Positions 1 through 4,381 of a stretch of DNA of 5,348 nucleotides are shown one piece after another (the stretch's first letter is position 1; every line of letters begins with the position of its first letter). Both the position numbers and the translations under genes were made by a program. The stretch covers positions 1 to 5,348 of the forward strand of contig URZN01000115.1 of assembly GCA_900552345.1 (NCBI GenBank), in the 5' to 3' direction. This DNA is from an uncultured Collinsella sp. GTDB taxonomy: Bacteria > Actinomycetota > Coriobacteriia > Coriobacteriales > Coriobacteriaceae. The notes under the pieces were generated by a model. That model saw only the letters and a program-made list of their open reading frames with translations. It ran no database searches and was not told the DNA's origin.

Positions 1-1
1 C

Positions 2-244
2 GCGCACTGGTTCTCCCCTGCCCACGACGTGCACGTGCTCGAGGGCGTTGCCGCCGGCGACGCTTTCAACGCCGGCCTCGTCCATGCCCTCATCAACGAC
101 TTTGACCCGCAGGACGCCGTCAACTACGCGATTGCGGCCTCGATCCTCAAGCTCACCATCAAGGGCGATTCCAACTTGGTGACCGCCGACGAGATCGCCG
201 TTGTGGCCAACGCCGCCGACGGTGGCACCCGCGTCGCGCGCTAG
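2..244 (+). CDS. PfkB-family sugar kinase, C-terminal fragment (probable 2-keto-3-deoxygluconate kinase)
   Basis: Only the last 80 codons are present; the gene is cut by the left edge of the window. Near the start, EGVAAGDAFNAGL matches the second PfkB/ribokinase signature, which carries the catalytic Asp (codon at 59-61) and the anion-hole glycines, followed by the usual helical C-terminus with a run of Ala (NYAIAASILKLT). PfkB kinases transfer phosphate from ATP to a sugar hydroxyl in the cytoplasm. KDG kinase is inferred from the next gene, KDPG aldolase, which consumes the product of KDG kinase. The fragment itself does not prove the substrate: ribokinase, fructokinase or another PfkB member would look alike here. 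One oddity is AAGD where the family usually has GAGD. Stop codon TAG at 242-244. Confidence 0.82.
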   Translation, partial: AHWFSPAHDVHVLEGVAAGDAFNAGLVHALINDFDPQDAVNYAIAASILKLTIKGDSNLVTADEIAVVANAADGGTRVAR

Positions 245-258
245 TCCGTCTCCATTCC

Positions 259-298
259 GCGGGCCGCAGCTTTCCAATCCCATACCTCTGCGGCCCGC
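259..298 (+). terminator. GC-rich hairpin 14 nt after the kinase stop codon
   Basis: A perfect 11-bp stem (gcgggccgcag at 259-269, ctgcggcccgc at 288-298) encloses an 18-nt loop and begins 14 nt after the kinase stop. No T-run follows, so it is not a textbook intrinsic terminator. It could be a weak terminator, a 3'-end-stabilising hairpin or an mRNA processing site between kinase and aldolase. Confidence 0.4.
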
Positions 299-313
299 TC
301 CCCGATTCCTCCG

Positions 314-353
314 GCCGGGCAAAACCACCAGTCCCATTCCGGTTTTGCCTGGC
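314..353 (+). repeat. Intergenic inverted repeat, 13-bp stem
   Basis: gccgggcaaaacc (314-326) pairs with ggttttgcctggc (341-353) around a 14-nt loop. Twelve pairs are Watson-Crick and the thirteenth is a G.U pair when read as + strand RNA. No T-run follows. It lies in the untranslated gap between the sugar kinase and the aldolase, and its role is unknown. Confidence 0.6.
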
Positions 354-366
354 ATTCCCTACACGA

Positions 367-448
367 CTGGTCGAGCAGCCGGTTTTGGAATTGCTTGTGA
401 CCCCAAGCAGTGCCTCCGATAACCAATCCAAAATCGGCTCCTGACCAG
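367..448 (+). repeat. Large imperfect inverted repeat upstream of the aldolase
   Basis: The arm at 367-388 (ctggtc, then agcc, then gttttgg) pairs with 428-448 (ccaaaatcggctcctgaccag). About 19 of 22 positions are complementary, with one bulge, one mismatch and one G.U pair on the + strand. A smaller hairpin, tgctt/aagca, sits inside the loop near 392-409. The structure ends about 38 nt before the aldolase Shine-Dalgarno. It could be a leader structure or a dispersed intergenic repeat; I do not recognise a known riboswitch. Confidence 0.55.
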
Positions 449-498
449 CACATTTGGCAATCATGCGCCCATGCGCGCCACACATCGAAAGGAACATC

Positions 499-1140
499 AT
501 GTTCGATCAGTTCTACACCACGCTTGAGTCCCTGGGCATCGTGCCGGTCGTTGTGCTCGACAAGGTCGAGGACGCCGCTCCGCTCGCCCACGCCCTTATG
601 GCAGCTGGCATGAAGTCCGCCGAGGTCACCTTCCGCACCGCCTGCGCCGCCGAGTGCATCGCCGCTATGGCCGAGGCCGAGCCCGAGATGTGTGTTGGCG
701 CCGGCACTGTCCTGACCGTCGAGCAGGTTGAGCAGGCCCGCACAGCCGGTGCCAAGTTCATCGTCTCCCCGGGTTACAACGAGGACGTCGTGAAGCACTG
801 CATCGACATCGACCTGCCTGTCCTTCCCGGCACCGTGACCCCCTCCGAGGTCACCGCCGCCGAGAACCTGGGCCTCAAGGTCACCAAATTCTTCCCCGCG
901 GCTCAGTATGGCGGCCTCAACACCATCAAGGCCCTCGCTGCTCCGTTTGTCGGTCACCGCTTTATGCCTACCGGCGGCGTGAGCACCGCCAACGTCGAGG
1001 AGTACCTGAGCTCCTCCGCCATCATCGCCTGCGGTGGCACCTGGATGGTTAAGCCGGCCCTGTTTGCCGACGGCGACTTCTCCAAGGTCGAGCAGATTGC
1101 CCGCGAGGCCATGGACGTCGTCAAAAAGGTCCGCGGCTAG
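499..1140 (+). CDS. eda: KHG/KDPG aldolase (2-dehydro-3-deoxy-phosphogluconate aldolase)
   Basis: A class I (Schiff-base) aldolase that splits 2-keto-3-deoxy-6-phosphogluconate into pyruvate and glyceraldehyde 3-phosphate; the family may also cleave 4-hydroxy-2-oxoglutarate. The 213-residue length is normal for the cytoplasmic trimer-forming family. Catalytic and binding residues line up with the E. coli enzyme at a constant offset of three: Glu42 and Arg46 in AEVTFRT, Thr70 in GAGTVL, Pro91 in VSPG, and Schiff-base Lys130 in VTKFFPA. The phosphate-binding loop MPTGGVS follows (residues 156-162), then ACGGTWM. The ATG at 499 is chosen because gaaaggaa ends 4 nt before it and the protein then begins where the family does; a TTG at 454 would add 15 unrelated residues. 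It follows a PfkB kinase on the same strand after 254 bp, which fits a KDG kinase-KDPG aldolase pair. Codon usage is strongly GC-ending. Confidence 0.97.
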   Translation: MFDQFYTTLESLGIVPVVVLDKVEDAAPLAHALMAAGMKSAEVTFRTACAAECIAAMAEAEPEMCVGAGTVLTVEQVEQARTAGAKFIVSPGYNEDVVKHCIDIDLPVLPGTVTPSEVTAAENLGLKVTKFFPAAQYGGLNTIKALAAPFVGHRFMPTGGVSTANVEEYLSSSAIIACGGTWMVKPALFADGDFSKVEQIAREAMDVVKKVRG

Positions 1141-1157
1141 GTTTAGCTCTCTATCGT

Positions 1158-1195
1158 GAAAGGGGGCGTGCCCTAGACCTCGCCCCCTTTCTTTT
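1158..1195 (+). terminator. Intrinsic terminator of the aldolase transcript
   Basis: A perfect 11-bp stem, gaaagggggcg (1158-1168) with cgccccctttc (1181-1191), has a 12-nt loop and is followed directly by tttt (1192-1195). It starts 17 nt after the aldolase stop codon. This is a classic rho-independent terminator on the + strand. On the - strand the same sequence has only short A/T flanks, so it is mainly a + strand signal. Confidence 0.9.
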
Positions 1196-1199
1196 AAAA

Positions 1200-1292
1200 C
1201 GGCTCGGAAGCGCGCCGTTTCCGTCACGAGCAAGAACCAAAACCGTCTTGTATGCTGATAGAACGTGACGGAAGCGACACGCCCCCGAGCCG
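1200..1292 (-). terminator. 29-bp-stem hairpin followed by T4 on the - strand (probable end of the gntR transcript)
   Basis: The arms at 1200-1228 and 1264-1292 are complementary at 24 of 29 positions. Four of the five mismatches become G.U pairs when transcribed from the - strand, giving 28 of 29 pairs there against 25 of 29 on the + strand. On the - strand the stem is followed immediately by TTTT (1196-1199). A short caaga/tcttg hairpin sits in the 35-nt loop. The position, 241 bp beyond the gntR stop codon, and the strand preference suggest a terminator or 3'-end structure for that transcript. A dispersed repeat element is the alternative. Confidence 0.55.
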
Positions 1293-1353
1293 CTTTGCCT
1301 ACTCGGCTGGCAGTCGCACTCAACTAAGACACTTCGACAAAAGCCGAACCATC

Positions 1354-1429
1354 AAAACAGCTGCGGCACCGTCTGGAGGAATGGACCCTTGCTTCCGGTC
1401 TTTTCCTCCAAGCGGCGCCGCAGCGTTTT
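1354..1429 (-). repeat. Long inverted repeat in the eda-gntR convergent gap
   Basis: The arm at 1360-1380 pairs with 1404-1424 at 18 of 21 positions, or 20 of 21 including G.U pairs when read as - strand RNA. It extends outward through aaaac (1354-1358) with gttttc (from 1425) after a one-base bulge, and inward through gacc/ggtc. On the - strand the stem is followed by TGTTTTG. It is the second of three consecutive hairpins downstream of gntR and could be a terminator or an intergenic repeat. Confidence 0.5.
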
Positions 1430-1452
1430 CGTGCCCCGATGTGCCCCGGCAC

Positions 1453-1515
1453 TTGCGGTGGAATACGGACTGCTTACACCATCAGAGCCGCAAAACAATC
1501 CCTATTTCACCGCAA
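1453..1515. repeat. 13-bp inverted repeat near the 3' end of gntR
   Basis: ttgcggtggaata (1453-1465) and tatttcaccgcaa (1503-1515) are complementary at 12 of 13 positions; the exception is G.U on the + strand. The 37-nt interval contains a short cgg/ccg pairing. It ends 17 bp before the gntR stop codon. Together with the two hairpins to its left it fills the gene-free stretch 1196-1532, in which I see no credible coding sequence. Confidence 0.45.
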
Positions 1516-1532
1516 CTAATGAAGAGAACGAG

Positions 1533-2225
1533 TTAGATGGCCGAGTCTTTGGACAGCTCAAAATAGTCAGGATGTAAGGCGATAACCGGGCCCTGCTCCT
1601 CGGGCATCAGGTGCAGGTGTGTCTCGGCCAGATAGCTCGCCGTGTCGGTATCGCCCTTTTTAATGGCCTCGAGAATTCGGCGATGCTGCCGACGAATCGG
1701 CTCCCAATCCAGATCCTGAGAGACCATACGCAACCAGTTGTATCGCTCAAAATGCGTATTGACGCTCTTCATCCAATCCCACAACATGTGGCGGCCGGCA
1801 ATCTCAAAACACGTCTCATGGAACAGGTTGTCCAGATCGAAAAAGCGACGCGTTTCGCTATGGTCGAGCGACTCGGACTCGGCAAGAATCTGCTCGAGCC
1901 GATGCTTTTGCTCGGGCGTGGCGGCCGAACAGCATTTAATAAGCACGCTTCTCTCGAGCTTCTCACGCAAGAAGCAGGCGTTTTCGGCGTGTTCCATGCT
2001 GATCTTAGAGACGTAGGTGCCGCTTTTGGGGCGCGTTTCCACCAGCTCCTGCTCACGCAGGCGTACAAAGGACTCGCGAATGGGCGTGCGCCCGATTCCC
2101 GTCTCCTTTTCCAGACCAATCGCCGAAAGGCGCGTGCCGGGCTTGAGCTCGGCATAGATGATCTTGGAGCGCAATGCGTTGTATGCCTGATCTTGCAGGC
2201 TCTGATAATGCTGGTGTTGTTCCAT
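1533..2225 (-). CDS. GntR-family transcription regulator, FCD (FadR-type) subfamily
   Basis: A 230-residue DNA-binding regulator. Residues about 10-75 form the GntR winged helix, with the hallmark GRTPIRES at 45-52 and the wing RPKSGTYVS at 65-73. Residues about 80-207 form the all-helical FCD effector domain. Its likely metal/ligand residues are visible: Asp132 and His136 in DLDNLFHE, His181 in RRQHRRILEA and His203 in AETHLH. Family members bind short palindromes as dimers and respond to sugar acids or other carboxylates. It converges on the KDPG aldolase gene, so control of uronate/ketodeoxygluconate use is a reasonable inference, but the effector is not shown. The ATG at 2225 is chosen because gaggg lies 4 nt upstream and the protein then starts just before the winged helix. 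The frame stays open to 2405, but those 60 extra residues look non-coding and run into an inverted repeat. Confidence 0.92.
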   Translation of the reverse strand: MEQHQHYQSLQDQAYNALRSKIIYAELKPGTRLSAIGLEKETGIGRTPIRESFVRLREQELVETRPKSGTYVSKISMEHAENACFLREKLERSVLIKCCSAATPEQKHRLEQILAESESLDHSETRRFFDLDNLFHETCFEIAGRHMLWDWMKSVNTHFERYNWLRMVSQDLDWEPIRRQHRRILEAIKKGDTDTASYLAETHLHLMPEEQGPVIALHPDYFELSKDSAI

Positions 2226-2271
2226 AAAGCCCTCGGATAAGTCCTCGGTTAGTCGAATACCACCATGCAAT

Positions 2272-2301
2272 ACTATCGCATCGACACGCCCCAGCTCCCA
2301 A
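2272..2301 (-). promoter_or_regulatory. Possible gntR promoter
   Basis: On the - strand, TTGGGA (2296-2301) and GATAGT (2272-2277) are 18 bp apart. The -10 box is preceded by TGC, as in extended -10 promoters. Transcription would start near 2265, giving a leader of about 40 nt. Both hexamers match consensus only moderately, so this is a weak call. Confidence 0.3.
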
Positions 2302-2327
2302 TCAGTCTTTTTGGGACGGGGCTTTTT
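2288..2327 (+). terminator. Terminator-like hairpin with T5 on the + strand, with no + strand gene before it
   Basis: gcccc-agc-tccca (2288-2300) pairs with tggga-c-ggggc (2312-2322), giving two 5-bp blocks with a small internal loop, followed directly by ttttt (2323-2327). It has the form of an intrinsic terminator on the + strand, but the nearest + strand gene upstream already has its own terminator at 1158-1195. It overlaps the possible -35 region of gntR. It may end an antisense or spurious transcript, insulate the downstream gene, or be part of the neighbouring repeat element. Confidence 0.5.
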
Positions 2328-2356
2328 GGCTACCCTGAGCCGCAGGTCGGCCCCTT

Positions 2357-2516
2357 GCCACAAAAGTGGCCCATCTACTACGTTAACACGGATAGCCTCG
2401 GCCATACCGAAAACCGTGAAAACAAAACCGCAGGTAGACAGCTTGTCGATTTTCGAAAAAGCCGACTATGGTTGACCCCTGCGGCTTAAACGTAGTAGAT
2501 AGGCCCTTTTCGTGGC
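2357..2516. mobile_element. MITE-like element: 160 bp with about 30-bp terminal inverted repeats
   Basis: The left end (2357-2386) and the right end (2486-2516, reversed) align over about 31 positions with one substitution and three single-base gaps. The strongest block is ggcc(c/t)atctactacg. The interior has further nested palindromes: ccgcagg/cctgcgg at 2428-2434 and 2478-2484, gaca-gct-tgtc at 2437-2447, and ttttcgaaaa at 2450-2459. I see no credible gene inside. Size and terminal repeats fit a non-autonomous miniature transposable element or a large folded intergenic repeat. No target-site duplication was obvious by eye. It lies between two divergently transcribed genes and could influence both. 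Confidence 0.5.
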
Positions 2517-2570
2517 GCAGCACTACTGCACCCCAAATTGGCACCCCGAGCCCTCGTGAGTTGCCAACAA

Positions 2571-2639
2571 GCTGTTCGCCCAGCGCTTTATCCGCGCGGC
2601 ATTCGGAAAATAGCACCACCGTAAGAACCCGCGAACAGC
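2571..2639. repeat. Perfect 9-bp inverted repeat flanking a 51-bp spacer
   Basis: gctgttcgc (2571-2579) and gcgaacagc (2631-2639) are exact complements. A smaller ttggca/tgccaa pair lies just to the left, near 2539-2568. The right arm directly abuts the 10-bp repeat array. It may be an operator pair for the ATPase promoter or simply a hairpin; its function is unknown. Confidence 0.35.
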
Positions 2640-2640
2640 G

Positions 2641-2730
2641 CTATACGTTGCTATATCTCACTATACTTTGCTATATCTTGCTATACTTTGCTATATCTTG
2701 CTATACTTTGCTATATCTTGCTATATCTTG
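2641..2730 (+). repeat. Phased 10-bp tandem repeat array (ctata[c/t][t/c]ttg) before the ATPase gene
   Basis: Nine consecutive 10-bp units fill 2641-2730. The core is three exact copies of the 20-bp unit ctatactttgctatatcttg (2661-2720), followed by one extra ctatatcttg. The first two units (ctatacgttg, ctatatctca) are diverged. The period is close to one DNA turn, so each unit shows the same face to a bound protein. The array ends 16 bp before the ATPase start codon. The regular period makes copy-number change by slippage plausible. Confidence 0.9.
2678..2707 (+). promoter_or_regulatory. Repeat-embedded promoter for the AAA+ ATPase
   Basis: Inside the array, TTGCTA (2678-2683) lies 18 bp before TATACT (2702-2707), which matches the -10 consensus at five of six positions. 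Because of the 10-bp period, other TTGCTA and TATA-type boxes stand at the same spacing, so several staggered promoters may coexist. Initiation from this pair would give a leader of about 33 nt before the start codon at 2747. Confidence 0.5.
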
Positions 2731-2746
2731 AGCAAAGGTGGCTCAC

Positions 2747-3838
2747 ATGCAAACAAACCCTTTTAAGCCCACAGCAGGTAAAACACCCCCCACGATTATC
2801 GGCCGCGAAGATGTACTCGAAGAATTCAATGAAGGCCTCATCAACGGGCCTGGTGCCCCGGGGCGCCTAATGCGCATAGCCGGCGTCCGTGGAACGGGCA
2901 AGACGGTCCTCCTTGACGAGTGCTCACGTTTGGCGCAAAGCCGTGGCTGGACGGTCATAAAAGAGGTCGCAACCGAGGGACTTTGCCAGCGCATTCTCGA
3001 ACAGCTGCAGCCCAAATTCCAGGCCAAACACGCCAGATTTGAGCCCACCGTAGCTGGCATATCCATCGGCAGCATAGATATTGAGCGAATCGGCCCATCG
3101 CTACGCGACGCCATGAGACAGACAATATCCAAGAATGAAAATGGCCTGCTCATCACTCTCGACGAGGTTCAAGACGCAGAGCTCGATGAGGTCCGAACGC
3201 TCTCCATTGCGATTCAGCAGGTTATCGGCGAAGACCTTGATATCGCCTTTGTTTTTGCGGGGCTGCCTTCGATGATTGAAAGCATCATCAACGGAAAGAC
3301 ACTTACGTTTTTGCGCCGTGCCCTCCCCTTTGACCTGAAGGCTGTGGCAGTAACCGAAGTGTCGTACTCCCTCGAGGAAACCATTGAAGCGTCTGGCATG
3401 GAGTTGCAGCCAGGTATTGCCGGCCAACTTGCCGAGGCAACGCAAGGTTATCCTTTCATGATCCAACTCGTTGGATACTACGCATGGCAGTTGGCAAGAC
3501 GCGCACATACACCGATTATTGGAGAAGAAGAAGCCGAGCGCGGCATTGCAACGGCACGCGAACGCTTCTGTGCCATGGTGATTGAGCCCGCGCTACAGCG
3601 CATTCCGCCCACGTGCATCGCTTATCTGCTGAGCATGGCATCTTTGGGGCAGACGAGCTCGACCAGCATGGTTGCCGATGCCCTAAACAAAACGCCTCAA
3701 CAGGTGAGTTCCGTCCGCAGCCGCCTGTTAAGAGAATCGATTATCGAGGCTCCCTCGTACGGCAAGGTCTCATTTGCCATCCCCTACATGCGCGACTACC
3801 TCTACGAGCACAAAGCCGAACTGGAAGTTGAACTGTAG
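2747..3838 (+). CDS. AAA+ ATPase with C-terminal winged helix (Orc1/Cdc6-like architecture)
   Basis: A 363-residue cytoplasmic P-loop ATPase. A short family-typical N-terminus (NPFKPTAGKTPPTIIGRED) leads into Walker A GVRGTGKT (residues 46-53, Lys52), Walker B LLITLDE (134-140, Asp139-Glu140) and a sensor-1-like strand FVFAGLP (168-174). A helical lid spans about 205-280, and a winged-helix-like domain about 285-352 (TSSTSMVADALNKTPQQVSSVRSRLLRES). This order resembles archaeal/STAND-type AAA ATPases that combine ATP binding with DNA binding. The substrate and role are unknown; no partner gene is adjacent. ATG 2747 is chosen because aaagg ends 8 nt before it; GTG 2738 overlaps that Shine-Dalgarno. 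Codon use is less GC-biased than in the aldolase, and the neighbours are a repeat array and an integrase remnant, so acquisition by transfer is possible. Confidence 0.9.
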   Translation: MQTNPFKPTAGKTPPTIIGREDVLEEFNEGLINGPGAPGRLMRIAGVRGTGKTVLLDECSRLAQSRGWTVIKEVATEGLCQRILEQLQPKFQAKHARFEPTVAGISIGSIDIERIGPSLRDAMRQTISKNENGLLITLDEVQDAELDEVRTLSIAIQQVIGEDLDIAFVFAGLPSMIESIINGKTLTFLRRALPFDLKAVAVTEVSYSLEETIEASGMELQPGIAGQLAEATQGYPFMIQLVGYYAWQLARRAHTPIIGEEEAERGIATARERFCAMVIEPALQRIPPTCIAYLLSMASLGQTSSTSMVADALNKTPQQVSSVRSRLLRESIIEAPSYGKVSFAIPYMRDYLYEHKAELEVEL

Positions 3839-3857
3839 AAACGGCAACTGCCCTGCA

Positions 3858-4010
3858 AGACGAAAACCGTTTTCGTACGGATTAAAGCAGACGTAAACGA
3901 TTTTCGTCTTGATTTGCGTACGGAATTAAGACGTAAATTGCGCTTTCGTACGCTTATTACCAGACGCAAATTGTTTTCGTCCGGCCATGCGTCCCCAATC
4001 TAGACGAAAA
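3858..4010. repeat. Cluster of palindromic repeats, agacgNaaa...tttNcgtc
   Basis: The motif agacg[a/t/c]aaa occurs five times on the + strand, at 3858, 3889, 3929, 3962 and 4002 (spacings 31, 40, 33 and 40 bp). Each of the first four is followed by its inverse, giving imperfect palindromes. The first is perfect: acgaaaac-c-gttttcgt at 3860-3876. Between them, a direct repeat of the type tttcgtacggattaa recurs at 3871, 3913 and 3944. The cluster separates the convergent ATPase and integrase remnant. It could be recombinase arm-type sites, operators, or a repetitive intergenic element that also ends transcription; none of these is proven. Confidence 0.75.
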
Positions 4011-4049
4011 GAGCCCCGAGCTCGTATTGAACTGCATCCCAATTCTTGG

Positions 4050-4335
4050 ACGGGCGCCGATGCCCTGATCTCTGCCATGTCGAGGTGCGAGATCAAATCC
4101 TTGGCGCGCTCGCCGGAGTGGTATGCCTTGTTCGGCGCCACCTTCCTGTAGAGCTTCTTGAGCTTCGTCTTCCCCTTGTTGCCCGGCGGCATCTCCGTCT
4201 CAGGTGGCAGCCCTAGGAAGGACAGGACGCCGGGCAGGTCGCACAGCATCACGTCCTCGATGTCGGCCTTGGCCGCCAGGTCGACGACTCTCTGCGCTGT
4301 CGGCGAGATGTTCGGGGTGCTGCTACCGCCCGCTG
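4050..4335 (-). other. Coding-like C-terminal module of unknown function, in frame with the integrase remnant
   Basis: From about 4335 down to 4050 the - strand reads as convincing protein with GC-ending codons: a helix-rich stretch RVVDLAAKADIEDVMLCD, then LPGVLSFLGLPPE, a basic segment KGKTKLKKLYRKV, and HSGERAKDLISHLDM. I do not recognise the family. It follows the integrase fragment in the same frame across the 10-bp repeats at 4348-4381. It may be the tail of another gene joined by deletion, or an unusual integrase extension. Beyond about 4050 the frame continues to a stop at 3926 through the palindrome cluster, where it no longer looks like protein. Confidence 0.45.
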
Positions 4336-4381
4336 GTTCGGAAGCTGGCGGGCAGTAGCGGGCAGTAGCGGCAGTAGCGGT
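4322..4381. repeat. 10-bp tandem repeats with overlapping hairpin
   Basis: gcgggcagta is repeated at 4348-4357 and 4358-4367, followed by a 9-bp variant (4368-4376) and a partial copy. The arm gctaccgcccgc (4322-4333) pairs with gcgggcagtagc (4348-4359) at 11 of 12 positions. It lies exactly where the integrase fragment should show its second catalytic box, so it may mark the junction of a deletion or slippage event. Confidence 0.7.

Noticed and set aside
241..1323. Long - strand open frame of 360 codons opposite the aldolase
   Set aside because: It is an antisense shadow of a GC-rich gene. It has repetitive Gly/Leu/Asp composition and no start signal.
1252..1577. Small + strand open frames in the eda-gntR gap
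   Set aside because: No good ribosome-binding sites and no protein-like pattern; the region is explained by three inverted repeats.
1611..2240. 209-codon + strand open frame opposite the GntR gene
   Set aside because: It is a shadow of the regulator, whose motifs are unmistakable on the other strand.
2245..2270. FadR/UxuR-type operator (ggt...acc) before gntR
   Set aside because: Only the outer three bases are symmetrical; the interior does not form a palindrome.
2226..2405. N-terminal extension of the GntR regulator to an ATG at 2405
   Set aside because: The 60 added residues lack family similarity and lie over a hairpin and an inverted-repeat element. ATG 2225 has a Shine-Dalgarno and the expected domain start.
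2468..2731. Open frame reading LLYLAISCYTLLYLAIS, resembling a membrane peptide
   Set aside because: The hydrophobic repeats are simply the translation of the 10-bp DNA repeat array.
3858..4010. CRISPR array
   Set aside because: The repeats are short, imperfect and unevenly spaced, the spacers resemble one another, and no cas gene is present.
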